From positions 124,001 to 188,000 of the forward strand of contig JADCGP010000003.1 of assembly GCA_020248915.1 (NCBI GenBank): a stretch of DNA of 64,000 nt. The letters run 5' to 3'. Both the position numbers and the translations under genes were made by a program. Positions 44,480-53,935 of this stretch are shown here, piece after piece. Every line of letters begins with the position of its first letter. Position 1 is the first letter of the stretch. This DNA is from Rubrivivax sp. (lineage in GTDB: Bacteria > Pseudomonadota > Gammaproteobacteria > Burkholderiales > Burkholderiaceae_C). The notes under the pieces were generated by a model. It worked only from the letters and a program-made list of their open reading frames with translations. It had not been told where the DNA came from and did not search any database.

Positions 44480-45445
44480 ATGGACGCGCCCCCGGCCTAC
44501 GACCCGACCGCCAAGCAGAAGGCGCAGGCCAAGACGGCGCGCATCCCGATCAAGGTGGTGCCCGCCGGCGAGGTGCTGAAGAAGCCGGACTGGATCCGCG
44601 TCAAGGCGGGCAGCCCAAGCACGCGCTTCTACGAGATCAAGCAGATCCTGCGCGAGCACAAGCTGCACACCGTGTGCGAGGAAGCCTCGTGCCCGAACAT
44701 CGGCGAGTGCTTCGGCAAGGGCACGGCCACGTTCATGATCATGGGCGACAAGTGCACGCGGCGCTGCCCCTTCTGCGACGTCGGCCACGGTCGGCCCGAC
44801 CCGCTCGACGCCGACGAGCCGCTGAACCTGGCGCGCACGATCGCGGCCCTCGCGCTCGAGTACGTGGTCATCACCAGCGTCGACCGCGACGACCTGCGCG
44901 ATGGCGGCGCGGCGCACTTCGTCGAGTGCATCCGCCGCACGCGCGAACTGTCGCCCGGCACGCGGATCGAGATCCTGGTGCCCGACTTCCGCGGCCGCGA
45001 CGAGCGCGCGCTGTCGATCCTGGAGGCCGCGCCACCGGACGTGATGAACCACAACCTCGAGACGGTGCCGCGGCTGTACCGCGAGGCTCGGCCCGGCTCG
45101 GACTACGCGTTCAGCCTCGGGCTGCTGAAGAAGTTCAAGCAGCGCGTGCCCGGCGTGCCGACCAAGAGCGGACTGATGGTCGGCCTCGGCGAGACCGACG
45201 ACGAGATCCTGCAGGTGATGCGCGACATGCGCGCGCACGACATCGACATGCTTACGATCGGCCAGTACTTGGCCCCGAGCGGCCACCACCTGCCGGTGCG
45301 GCGCTACGTGCACCCGGACACCTTCGCGATGTTCGAGCGCGAGGCACGCGCGATGGGCTTCGTGCACGCCGCCGTGGGCGCGCTGGTGCGCTCGAGCTAC
45401 CACGCCGACCGGCAGGCGCACGCCGCCGGCGTCGGCGCGCGATAG
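44480..45445 (+). CDS. lipA: Lipoyl synthase
   Basis: [41 protein letters not shown]. Confidence 0.98.
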   Translation: MDAPPAYDPTAKQKAQAKTARIPIKVVPAGEVLKKPDWIRVKAGSPSTRFYEIKQILREHKLHTVCEEASCPNIGECFGKGTATFMIMGDKCTRRCPFCDVGHGRPDPLDADEPLNLARTIAALALEYVVITSVDRDDLRDGGAAHFVECIRRTRELSPGTRIEILVPDFRGRDERALSILEAAPPDVMNHNLETVPRLYREARPGSDYAFSLGLLKKFKQRVPGVPTKSGLMVGLGETDDEILQVMRDMRAHDIDMLTIGQYLAPSGHHLPVRRYVHPDTFAMFEREARAMGFVHAAVGALVRSSYHADRQAHAAGVGAR

Positions 45446-45595
45446 CGCGCCGCGCGCAAGGGCCCTCAAGTCGGCGCGCCAGCGGCCGACAACCGAAGTG
45501 CCGCGATCGTCCCGGGCGAGGCTGATGCCGTCCCGACGAAGTCCGCTGCCGGCGCACCCGCCGGACCGGGCCTCACGCGAGCAGGAGCACGACCC

Positions 45596-46300
45596 ATGCG
45601 CAACGAAGGCGTATCCGGCCCGCTCGGCCGGCCATCGCAGTGGATGCCTCTGGACGAGGACGGGCCGCTCGACCTCGACGGGGCCTGGGCCGACGAGATG
45701 GCGCCAGCGCGGCGCACCATGCAGCGGGCCCATGCCCGGCATGTCCCGGCATGGGACGACGCGCTGTCGCGGCCGCGCGCGGGCGCCGCAGCCGCCACGC
45801 CCGCCGACGCCATGCACGAGCAGCTGCTGCAGCTGCACGCGCGACGCGACCCGGCCCACCCGGTCGAGGCGACGCTGTCGCGCACGCGGCTGCAGATCGG
45901 GCGCGATACGGTCGAGCTGTCCGTGCGCAGCGGTCTCGGCGGACGCGTCCACCTGCTGCAGGCCGGCTCGGACGGATCGCTGGACCTGCTGTTTCCCAAC
46001 GCGATGGACGGCGACAACCTGATCGAGGCCGGCCGGATATCGTGCCTGCCGCGCCCGGGCTGGCGGATGCTCGCCGGCGGGCCGCGGGGCCGCTCGCGAC
46101 TGCTGGTCGTGGTGACCGGCGTCGAGTGCGAGCTGCAGTCGCTCACCGGCGGCAGGCCGGGGCCGCTCGTCCGCCCGTTCACCGGGCCCGAGGGCCGCGC
46201 GCGCCTGCTGGCCTGGGTCGACCGTTGCACCGCATCCGAGCGCCCGCGCGCCTTCGGCAGCGCGCTGCTCGAAGTGGACGAGCACCCACCCGCGCACTGA
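45596..46300 (+). CDS. Hypothetical protein with DUF4384-like domain
   Basis: GRVHLLQAGSDGSLDLLFPNAMDGDNLIEAGRISCLPRPGWRMLAGGPRGRSRLLVVV resembles DUF4384; no signal peptide. Confidence 0.6.
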   Translation: MRNEGVSGPLGRPSQWMPLDEDGPLDLDGAWADEMAPARRTMQRAHARHVPAWDDALSRPRAGAAAATPADAMHEQLLQLHARRDPAHPVEATLSRTRLQIGRDTVELSVRSGLGGRVHLLQAGSDGSLDLLFPNAMDGDNLIEAGRISCLPRPGWRMLAGGPRGRSRLLVVVTGVECELQSLTGGRPGPLVRPFTGPEGRARLLAWVDRCTASERPRAFGSALLEVDEHPPAH

Positions 46301-46382
46301 GACGGAGCGAGGGCCCCCGGGCCTCAGCGGCTGCCGGGGACGGCCTCTCGAACCCCGAGCTGCCGGGGCAACGCGGCCGGCG

Positions 46383-47006
46383 CTACTGCGTCGGCGCCGG
46401 GCGGGCGATCCGCGCGAGCTCTTCCTCGCTGATCGTCTCGAACACCTTGACCACGCGCTGCACGCCCGGCACCGCCGCGGCCACCTCGGCGCCCCGACGA
46501 CCCTCGCGCTCGGTGACGCGGCCCATCAGGTAGACGACACCGCGTGCGGACACCACGCGGAAGGCGTTGGACTGCAGGTCCTTGGCGTCGATCAGGCCTG
46601 TCTTGACGCGCGCGGCGAGCAGGCTGTCGCTGCTGCGCACGCCGAACGACGCCGCCCCAGCGACCGCGAGCTCGTTGACGACCGTGCGCACGTTCTCGAC
46701 CGAGGCCACCGCCTTCTCGACCGCCGCCTTGTCGCCCTCGGTGGGCACCTCGCCGGTCAGCAGCACCAGCCGGTTGTAGCTGTCGACCTCGATGCGGCCC
46801 AGCGTGTTCAGGCCGCGCGCCACGCTGCGCGCGCGCAGCTCGATCGACTGGTCTTCGAGCTGGATGCCGGCGGTGCGGCGGTCGGTGACGACGAGCCCGG
46901 TGCCGACGACGGTGCCGCCGACCAGCAGCGGTGCGCAGCCTGCCAGCGGCGCCGCGGCCAGCACGGCCGAGAGGGCCACGGCGGCGCGGTGGCGTGGTTC
47001 GATCAT
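46383..47006 (-). CDS. dolP: BON-domain lipoprotein (DolP/YraP-like)
   Basis: Lipobox LAGCAPLL, two BON repeats; downstream of diaA. Confidence 0.9.
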   Translation of the reverse strand: MIEPRHRAAVALSAVLAAAPLAGCAPLLVGGTVVGTGLVVTDRRTAGIQLEDQSIELRARSVARGLNTLGRIEVDSYNRLVLLTGEVPTEGDKAAVEKAVASVENVRTVVNELAVAGAASFGVRSSDSLLAARVKTGLIDAKDLQSNAFRVVSARGVVYLMGRVTEREGRRGAEVAAAVPGVQRVVKVFETISEEELARIARPAPTQ

Positions 47007-47557
47007 GGCTCCAGGTCCCCCATCAGTTGAAAGTCGATCGCGTCGCACAGGCAATGCAGCACCAGCATGTGCACTTCGGCCACGCGGGCGGCACGTTCGT
47101 GTGGCACCGCGACCAGCACGTCGCTCTCGGCCAGCAGCTCGCGCAGTTCGGCCGCGCCGCGGCCGGCCAGCACGACCAGCGTCATGTCCTTGCCGCGGGC
47201 GGCGGCGATCACGCCCGCGCTCTCGCCCTCGCCGTTGTCCAGCAGCAGCAGCACGTCACCCGGCAGGCCGAGCGCACGCACCTGCGGCGCGGCCCGGGCG
47301 GCCGTGGCGCCGAGCGCCAGCGCCGCCAGCGGCGGGCGCTCGCGCTCGAAGCGCCCGACCAGCAGCTGCGCCAGGTGCGGCGCGAGCAGCCGGCCGGCGC
47401 CGCTGCCGAAGATCATCACCTTGCCGCCGCCGGTGATGGCGCCGAGCAGGGCCTGCGCCGCATCGGCGATCGGCCGCGCGAGCGGCTCGGCGGCCTGGAA
47501 CTTGAGGTCAGCGCTGTCGAAGAAATGCTGCTGGATGCGCTGCTCGAGCATGGTCAT
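47003..47557 (-). CDS. diaA: SIS-domain protein (DiaA/phosphoheptose isomerase-like)
   Basis: KVMIFGSGAGRLLAPHLAQLLVGRFERERPPLAALAL; synteny yraN-diaA-dolP. Confidence 0.85.
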   Translation of the reverse strand: MTMLEQRIQQHFFDSADLKFQAAEPLARPIADAAQALLGAITGGGKVMIFGSGAGRLLAPHLAQLLVGRFERERPPLAALALGATAARAAPQVRALGLPGDVLLLLDNGEGESAGVIAAARGKDMTLVVLAGRGAAELRELLAESDVLVAVPHERAARVAEVHMLVLHCLCDAIDFQLMGDLEP

Positions 47558-47655
47558 GGATCATATGACAGGGGTCTGCCTGCGCCGGTTCCGCGCCGGC
47601 CGCGGCTCAGTGGCGGTGAAGGCTCGCGCCGCATCGGCACCGGGGTGACCGGGCC

Positions 47656-48096
47656 TCACCCGGCGTCGAAGGCGCCGCGCAACCACTCGAGCTGCCCGTC
47701 GTCGATGGCCACCACGTCGAAGCGGCAGGGCGGCGGCGCCGGCAGCGTGCGCAGGTACTGCTGCGCCGCCCACACCAGCCGGCGCCGCTTGGCGACGCCG
47801 ACGCTGGCCGCCGCGCCGCCGTGCGCCGCGCCGCCCCGGGCGCGGACCTCGACGAAGACCAGCGTGCCGTCGCGCTCACGCATCACGAGGTCGATCTCGC
47901 CGCCGCGGGCCGCCGGGCCGCGCGCGACTCGATAATTGCGCTGCACGAGCCGCAGCCCGTGCGCCTGCAGGTGCGCCAGCGCCATCGTCTCGGCGGCATC
48001 GCCGGCCCGCTGGCGGGGTGTGCGCGGCCCCGCAGGCGCCGGCGCCGCCGGCGCGTCCTCCGGCCCGCGTCGCGAAGGCAGCCACCGCTTGAACAT
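47656..48096 (-). CDS. yraN: YraN family (UPF0102) endonuclease-like protein
   Basis: [40 protein letters not shown]. Confidence 0.9.
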   Translation of the reverse strand: MFKRWLPSRRGPEDAPAAPAPAGPRTPRQRAGDAAETMALAHLQAHGLRLVQRNYRVARGPAARGGEIDLVMRERDGTLVFVEVRARGGAAHGGAAASVGVAKRRRLVWAAQQYLRTLPAPPPCRFDVVAIDDGQLEWLRGAFDAG

Positions 48097-49057
48097 CGAT
48101 TCCTCCCTGCTGCAGGCCGCCGCTGCCGCCGCCGCGGGCGGACAGCGCTTCGAGCCGGGTGCACTCTACGTGGTGGCCACGCCGATCGGCAACCTGGCCG
48201 ACATCACGCTGCGCGCGATCCACGTGCTGGGCAGCGTCGTCGCCGTGGCCGCCGAGGACACGCGCGTCGCGGCCCGGCTGCTGGCGCACCTGGGGCTGCA
48301 CAAGCCGCTGCTCGCGCTGCACGCGCACAACGAGCGCAGCGCGGCGGAGTCGGTGCTTGCCCGGCTGGCGCAGGGCGAGGCGGTCGCGCTGGTCAGCGAC
48401 GCCGGCACGCCGGCCGTCAGCGACCCCGGTGCGCGGCTGGTCGAGGCGGCGCGGTCGGCCGGTCACCGTGTCGTGCCCGTGCCGGGGCCGAGCAGCGCGC
48501 TCGCCGCGCTCAGCGTCGCCGGCGATGCCGGCCCGTCGGCGGCGGGCAGCGCGGGCACGCCGCCGCCGGCAGGCTTTCGCTTCGTCGGCTTCCTGCCCGC
48601 CCGGGGCGCCGAGCGCGACGCCGCCCTCGAGGCCCTGGCCGCGGAGCCGGCGACCACGGTGCTGTTCGAGGCCCCGCACCGCATCGCCGCCCTGGCGGAC
48701 GGGCTGGCGGCGCGGATGCCGGCGCGACGCGTGACGCTGGCGCGCGAACTCACCAAGCAGTTCGAGACCGTGCACACGGCAGCCGCAGCTGCGCTGCCGG
48801 CATGGCTGGCCGAGGACGCCAACCGGCTGCGCGGCGAGTTCGTCGTGGTGCTGCACGCCGCGCCCGCCGCGGCCGCGGCCGACGCGCTGCCACCGGCGGC
48901 CCTGCACGCGCTCCGGGTGCTGCTGCGCGAGCTGCCGCTGCGGCAGGCCGCGGCGCTGGCTGCCGAGATCGCGGGTGCGTCGCGCAAGGCCCTCTACGCG
49001 CAGGCGCTGGCCTGGCGCGAGCAGGGCGCGCGGGACGACGCGGTGCCCGGCGGCTGA
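48089..49057 (+). CDS. rsmI: 16S rRNA (cytidine(1402)-2'-O)-methyltransferase
   Basis: [47 protein letters not shown] start near 48089, start uncertain. Confidence 0.9.
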   Translation: MNIDSSLLQAAAAAAAGGQRFEPGALYVVATPIGNLADITLRAIHVLGSVVAVAAEDTRVAARLLAHLGLHKPLLALHAHNERSAAESVLARLAQGEAVALVSDAGTPAVSDPGARLVEAARSAGHRVVPVPGPSSALAALSVAGDAGPSAAGSAGTPPPAGFRFVGFLPARGAERDAALEALAAEPATTVLFEAPHRIAALADGLAARMPARRVTLARELTKQFETVHTAAAAALPAWLAEDANRLRGEFVVVLHAAPAAAAADALPPAALHALRVLLRELPLRQAAALAAEIAGASRKALYAQALAWREQGARDDAVPGG

Positions 49058-49164
49058 CCGACGGCGGAGCGACCCGGCCGGCGCGCCGGGTCGCACCAGT
49101 CACGGCACCGATGACCGCACCGGTGAAGCAACGGCCCGGCGCCCTTGCAGCACTGGTGAGTTGC

Positions 49165-49512
49165 TCAGCTCGACGCCGGCTTACGCAGGCGATCGTGCTT
49201 CTGGCGGGCGATGTCGGCGCTGGCGGCGTCCTGCGCTGCGTGCAGCCGCTTGCGCTCCTGCCCCGTGACGACCCCATCGGCCTTGGCCCGGTTCTCGGCG
49301 CGGTCGACGTGCGCCTGCTGCCGCTCGAGCCGCAGTTCCTCGCGCCGGGTCAGCTGGCCGCTGGCCGCGCCCTGGTCGATCCGCTGGCCCTGTGCGGCCT
49401 GGCGCTGGTCGATGCCGGGTGCGCCCGCGGCGGCGGGGGCCGGTACGGCCTGGGCGCAGGCGGCCAGGGCGGCGAGGGCGAGCGCGGTGGCGGAAACAAC
49501 GCGATGCAGCAT
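49165..49512 (-). CDS. Small periplasmic/hypothetical protein, charged
   Basis: Signal peptide MLHRVVSATALALAALAACAQA then LTRREELRLERQQAHVDRAENRAKADG. Confidence 0.7.
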   Translation of the reverse strand: MLHRVVSATALALAALAACAQAVPAPAAAGAPGIDQRQAAQGQRIDQGAASGQLTRREELRLERQQAHVDRAENRAKADGVVTGQERKRLHAAQDAASADIARQKHDRLRKPASS

Positions 49513-49756
49513 GGGGGACTCCTTCGTCCGGGGCTGGGGTTTCGAGCCCGGTCGACTCCGGGGCCCGCGAGCGCCGGAGCGGCGCGTCGTGACGGGTCGA
49601 CGCGGGCGCGCGGAGCGGCGCGCACGGGGCAGCGTGAAGCTGCCGTAAAGATGTACGAAGCCGCGGCGTCCGCCCCGGGTGCCACCCGGCGCCACCGAGG
49701 CCCGGCACCCCCCCTCCTACAATCCGTCGCTTCCTTCCGTCCCGGGAACCGCCGCG

Positions 49757-51220
49757 ATGATCTCCCGCGAACCCACGCTCGAACGCCTGGCCATCGCCGA
49801 GCAGCTGATGCTCGCGCCGTTCGACCTGTCGGAGGCCGTGGTCGCGCGGGCGCTGGCCGCCATCGGCGAGCACCGCATCGACGACGCGGACCTGTACTTC
49901 CAGACCACGCGCCACGAGGGCTGGAGCCTGGAGGAGGGCATCGTCAAGAGCGGCAGCTTCAGCATCGACCAGGGCGTGGGCGTGCGCGCCGTGTGCGGCG
50001 AGAAGACCGCCTTCGCCTACAGCGACGACCTGAGCGCGGCCTCGCTGATGGAGGCCGCGCGCACGGTGCGCACGATCGCCGCCTCCGGCCAGCAGCGGCG
50101 CGTGAGACTGGCGCGCCGCCCGCGCCCGGCCGCCAGCCGGACGCTCTACGCGCCCACCGACCCCATCGCGACGCTCGACAGCGCGCAAAAGGTGGCGCTG
50201 CTCGAGAAGGTCGAGCGGCTGGCGCGCGCGAAGGACCCGCGCGTGGTGCAGGTGATGGCCGGTCTGGCCGCCGAGTGGGATGTGGTGCTCGTCGCGCGCG
50301 CCGACGGCACGCGCGCGGCCGACGTGCGTCCGCTGGTGCGGCTGTCGGTGACGGTGATCGCCGAGCAGGACGGCCGCCGCGAGGTGGGCACCGGCGGCGG
50401 CGGCGGCCGCCTCGGCCTGGGCTGGTTCACCGACGAGGTCATCGGCGGCTACGTCGACAAGGCCGTGGGCGCCGCGCTCACCAACCTCGAAAGCCGCCCG
50501 GCGCCGGCCGGCGTGATGACGGTCGTGCTCGGGCCGGGCTGGCCGGGCGTGCTGCTGCACGAGGCGATCGGCCACGGCCTGGAGGGCGACTTCAACCGCA
50601 AGGGGTCGAGCGCCTTCAGCGGCCGCATCGGGCAGCGCGTCGCGGCCCGGGGCGTGACCGTGCTCGACGACGGCACGCTGCCCGACCGCCGCGGCTCGCT
50701 GAACGTCGACGACGAGGGCCGGCCCACGCAGCGCACCGTGCTGATCGAGGACGGCGTGCTGCGCGGCTACATCCAGGACGGCCTGAACGCGCGCCTGATG
50801 GGAGCCCGCCCCACGGGCAACGGCCGCCGCGAGAGCTACGCGCACCTGCCGCTGCCGCGGATGACCAACACCTACATGCTGGCCGGCGACCGCAGCCGCG
50901 ACGAGATCGTCGCCAGCCTGCGGCGAGGCCTGTACGCCACCAACTTCGGCGGCGGCCAGGTGGACATCACGAGCGGCAAGTTCGTGTTCTCCGCCAGCGA
51001 GGCCTTCTGGGTGGAGAACGGCCGCATCCAGTACCCGGTCAAAGGCGCGACGATCATCGGCAGCGGCCCCGAGGCGCTCAAGCACGTGACGATGATCGGC
51101 AACGATCTCGAGCTCGACACAGGCGTCGGCGTCTGCGGCAAGGAGGGCCAGAGCGTGCCGGTCGGCGTCGGCCAGCCGACGCTGCGCATCGAGCGGCTGA
51201 CGGTCGGCGGCACGGCGTGA
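49757..51220 (+). CDS. tldD: Metalloprotease TldD
   Basis: LLHEAIGHGLEGDFNRKGSSAFSGRIG metal-binding motif. Confidence 0.96.
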   Translation: MISREPTLERLAIAEQLMLAPFDLSEAVVARALAAIGEHRIDDADLYFQTTRHEGWSLEEGIVKSGSFSIDQGVGVRAVCGEKTAFAYSDDLSAASLMEAARTVRTIAASGQQRRVRLARRPRPAASRTLYAPTDPIATLDSAQKVALLEKVERLARAKDPRVVQVMAGLAAEWDVVLVARADGTRAADVRPLVRLSVTVIAEQDGRREVGTGGGGGRLGLGWFTDEVIGGYVDKAVGAALTNLESRPAPAGVMTVVLGPGWPGVLLHEAIGHGLEGDFNRKGSSAFSGRIGQRVAARGVTVLDDGTLPDRRGSLNVDDEGRPTQRTVLIEDGVLRGYIQDGLNARLMGARPTGNGRRESYAHLPLPRMTNTYMLAGDRSRDEIVASLRRGLYATNFGGGQVDITSGKFVFSASEAFWVENGRIQYPVKGATIIGSGPEALKHVTMIGNDLELDTGVGVCGKEGQSVPVGVGQPTLRIERLTVGGTA

Positions 51221-52455
51221 ACGCGCCGCGCGAGGAGCCCTCGCCCGTCGCGGACATCGGCTTCGGCGACATCGAGGCCGCGGCGGCCCGGATCGCCGGG
51301 CAGGTGCTGGACACGCCCTGCCTGGAGAGCCGCACGCTGTCGCAGATCGTCGGCGCGCAGGTGTTCCTGAAGTTCGAGAACCTGCAGTTCACGGCCAGCT
51401 TCAAGGAGCGCGGGGCGCTGAACAAGCTGGCGGCGCTGCTCGAGGGGGGCTCGCGGCCGCGGGGGGTGATCGCGGCCAGCGCCGGCAACCACGCGCAGGG
51501 CGTCGCGCACCACGCCGCACGCCTCGGGCTGCGCGCGGTGATCGTCATGCCCGAGCACACGCCGACGGTGAAGGTCGAGCGCACGCGCGGCTTCGGCGCC
51601 GAGGTGGTGCTGCAGGGCGCGACCTTCGACGAGGCGCGCGACCACGCCCTGGCGCTGGCCGCGCGCGAGGGGCTCACCTTCGTGCACCCGTTCGACGATC
51701 CGTTCGTCATCGCCGGGCAGGGCACGATCGGCGTCGAGATGCTGCGCGAGCAGCCCTCGATCGACACGCTCGTCATCGCCGTCGGCGGCGGCGGCCTGAT
51801 CGGCGGCATCGCCACCGCCGTGCGCAGGCTCAAGCCCTCGGTGCGGATCGTCGGCGTGCAGACCGAGCGCTTCCCGGCGATGTACGACGCGATCAAGGGC
51901 ACGCGCCACACCCAGGGTGCGGGCACGATCGCCGAGGGCATCGCGGTCGGGCAGCCGGGCCGCATCACCGAGGCGATCGTGCGCGGGCGCGTCGACGACC
52001 TGATGCTGGTCGACGAAGGCGACATCGAGCAGGCCATCCTGATGCTGCTCGAGATCGAGAAGACCCTGGTCGAGGGCGCCGGTGCCGCCGGGCTGGCGGC
52101 GCTGCTGCGCGAGCCGGCGCGCTTCGCGGGCCGCAAGGTGGGCCTGGTGCTGTGCGGCGGCAACATCGACCCGCTGCTGCTGGCCGCGATCATCCAGCGC
52201 GGCATGGTGCGCGCCGGCCGCCTGGCGCGCATCCGCGTCGGCGCGCGCGACCTGCCCGGCGTGCTGGCCCGGATCACCGCCGTCGTCGCCGAGGCCGGCG
52301 CCAACATCGACGAGGTGCACCACCAGCGCGCGTTCTCGACGCTGTCGGCGCAGAACGTCGAGGTCGAGCTCGTGCTGCAGACGCGCAACCGGGCGCACAT
52401 CGACGACGTGCTGGCCCGGCTGACCGCCGCCGGGTTCGAGGCCGCGGCGTACTGA
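51217..52455 (+). CDS. Threonine ammonia-lyase (IlvA/TdcB-like with C-terminal ACT)
   Basis: ENLQFTASFKERGALNKLAAL, AASAGNHAQGVAHHA, ACT-like C-terminus; GTG start overlaps tldD stop. Confidence 0.92.
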   Translation: MNAPREEPSPVADIGFGDIEAAAARIAGQVLDTPCLESRTLSQIVGAQVFLKFENLQFTASFKERGALNKLAALLEGGSRPRGVIAASAGNHAQGVAHHAARLGLRAVIVMPEHTPTVKVERTRGFGAEVVLQGATFDEARDHALALAAREGLTFVHPFDDPFVIAGQGTIGVEMLREQPSIDTLVIAVGGGGLIGGIATAVRRLKPSVRIVGVQTERFPAMYDAIKGTRHTQGAGTIAEGIAVGQPGRITEAIVRGRVDDLMLVDEGDIEQAILMLLEIEKTLVEGAGAAGLAALLREPARFAGRKVGLVLCGGNIDPLLLAAIIQRGMVRAGRLARIRVGARDLPGVLARITAVVAEAGANIDEVHHQRAFSTLSAQNVEVELVLQTRNRAHIDDVLARLTAAGFEAAAY

Positions 52456-52491
52456 GGCCGCGCCGGCGGCGCAGCGCCGGGCGACGACCGC

Positions 52492-52519
52492 TTGCGCGCC
52501 ATGGATCGCGTGCTACATT
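52492..52519 (+). promoter_or_regulatory. Candidate promoter for aroG leader transcript
   Basis: TTGCGC-N16-TACATT; +1 predicted at about the leader ATG (52525-52528). Confidence 0.45.
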
Positions 52520-52527
52520 CCATGGTC

Positions 52528-52593
52528 ATGCGCGTCGCAACCTACTTTGCGTACTTTTGGATCTCGCCCCACCCGGCGGCTGGAGAGCCCTGA
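52528..52593 (+). CDS. Aromatic leader peptide MRVATYFAYFWISPHPAAGEP (attenuation leader; in-frame ATG also at 52522)
   Basis: Short ORF with Tyr-Phe-Ala-Tyr-Phe-Trp cluster followed by intrinsic terminator just before DAHP synthase. Confidence 0.85.
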   Translation: MRVATYFAYFWISPHPAAGEP

Positions 52594-52655
52594 GCACGCG
52601 AAAGCGAAGCGAAGCACCCCAGACGAACCGCCGGCAGCCCCGGCGGTTTTTTCTT
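52573..52655 (+). promoter_or_regulatory. Antiterminator/terminator attenuator upstream of DAHP synthase
   Basis: CCGGCGG (52573-52579) and CCGGCGG (52640-52646) are both complementary to CCGCCGG (52628-52634); second pairing is followed by TTTTTTCTT. Confidence 0.85.
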
Positions 52656-52686
52656 GCCTGCACGACCCGAAGCGAGACCAGCCGTC

Positions 52687-53817
52687 ATGAGCCCCAAGCA
52701 AGCCTCCGCCGTCGACGAGCGCCTGGCGCTGTCGGAGAAGACCAGCCAGACCGACGACCAACGCATCCGTGACGTCACGCCGCTGCCGCCGCCGGAGCAC
52801 CTGATCCGCTTCTTCCCGATCGCGGGCACACCGGTGGAGGCGCTGATCGCGGGCACGCGGCAGACGATCCGCCGCATCATGAACAGGGAGGACGACCGGC
52901 TGCTCGTCATCATCGGCCCGTGCTCGATCCACGACCCAGCCGCGGCGCTCGAGTACGCGCGGCGCCTGAAGACCGAGCGCGACAGGCACGCGGCCGACCT
53001 CGAGGTCGTGATGAGGGTGTACTTCGAGAAGCCGCGCACGACGGTCGGCTGGAAGGGCCTGATCAACGACCCCTACCTCGACGAGAGCTACCGCATCCAC
53101 GAGGGGCTGCGCATCGCGCGCCAGCTGCTGGTGGACATCAACCGGCTGGGCATGCCCGCCGGAAGCGAGTTCCTCGACGTGATCAGCCCGCAGTACATCG
53201 GCGACATGATCGCCTGGGGCGCGATCGGCGCCCGCACCACGGAGAGCCAGGTGCATCGCGAGCTCGCCTCGGGGCTGTCGGCGCCGATCGGCTTCAAGAA
53301 CGGCACCGACGGCAACATCCGGATCGCGATCGACGCCATCCAGGCCGCGATGCGCCCCCACCACTTCATGTCGGTGCACAAGAACGGCCAGGTCGCCATC
53401 GTCGAGACCAAGGGCAACAAGGACTGCCACATCATCCTGCGGGGCGGCAAGGCGCCCAACTATGACGCCGGCAGCGTGGCCGCTGCCTGCGCCGAGATCG
53501 AGGCGGCCCGGCTCGACTGCCGGCTGATGATCGACGCCAGCCACGCCAATGCGAACAAGCAGCACGAGCGCCAGGTCGGCGTCGTCGCCGACGTCGCCGG
53601 GCAGGTCGCGGCGGGCAGCCGCTGCATCTTCGGCGTGATGGTCGAGAGCCATCTGGTCGCCGGCAATCAGAAGTTCACCCCGGGCCGCGATGACCCGGCC
53701 CGGCTGGAGTACGGGCGCAGCATCACCGACGGCTGCATCGGCTGGGAGCAGAGCGTCGAGGCGCTGGAGACGCTGGCGCAGGCGGTGCGAACGCGGCGCC
53801 TGCGCGCGGCGGGCTGA
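52687..53817 (+). CDS. aroG: 3-deoxy-7-phosphoheptulonate synthase (class I, AroG/AroF/AroH type)
   Basis: LLVIIGPCSIHDPAAALEYA, VYFEKPRTTVGWKGLINDPYLD, IDASHANANKQHERQ. Confidence 0.95.
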   Translation: MSPKQASAVDERLALSEKTSQTDDQRIRDVTPLPPPEHLIRFFPIAGTPVEALIAGTRQTIRRIMNREDDRLLVIIGPCSIHDPAAALEYARRLKTERDRHAADLEVVMRVYFEKPRTTVGWKGLINDPYLDESYRIHEGLRIARQLLVDINRLGMPAGSEFLDVISPQYIGDMIAWGAIGARTTESQVHRELASGLSAPIGFKNGTDGNIRIAIDAIQAAMRPHHFMSVHKNGQVAIVETKGNKDCHIILRGGKAPNYDAGSVAAACAEIEAARLDCRLMIDASHANANKQHERQVGVVADVAGQVAAGSRCIFGVMVESHLVAGNQKFTPGRDDPARLEYGRSITDGCIGWEQSVEALETLAQAVRTRRLRAAG

Positions 53818-53935
53818 TCCGGCGCAGCCGGGCGCGGCCGGGGCACGCAGGCACCGGGCGCATACCCGCCGCCATGTCCGCCCGGTTGGGGCACGGCAGA
53901 ATCGACCTCCACCACAGCGTCCCCGGAACCCGCCC

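Noticed and set aside
47821-52455. 1544-aa plus-strand ORF appearing to fuse many genes to threonine ammonia-lyase
   Set aside because: Only the last 413 codons (51217..52455) are real; upstream is out-of-frame tldD, rsmI and non-coding.
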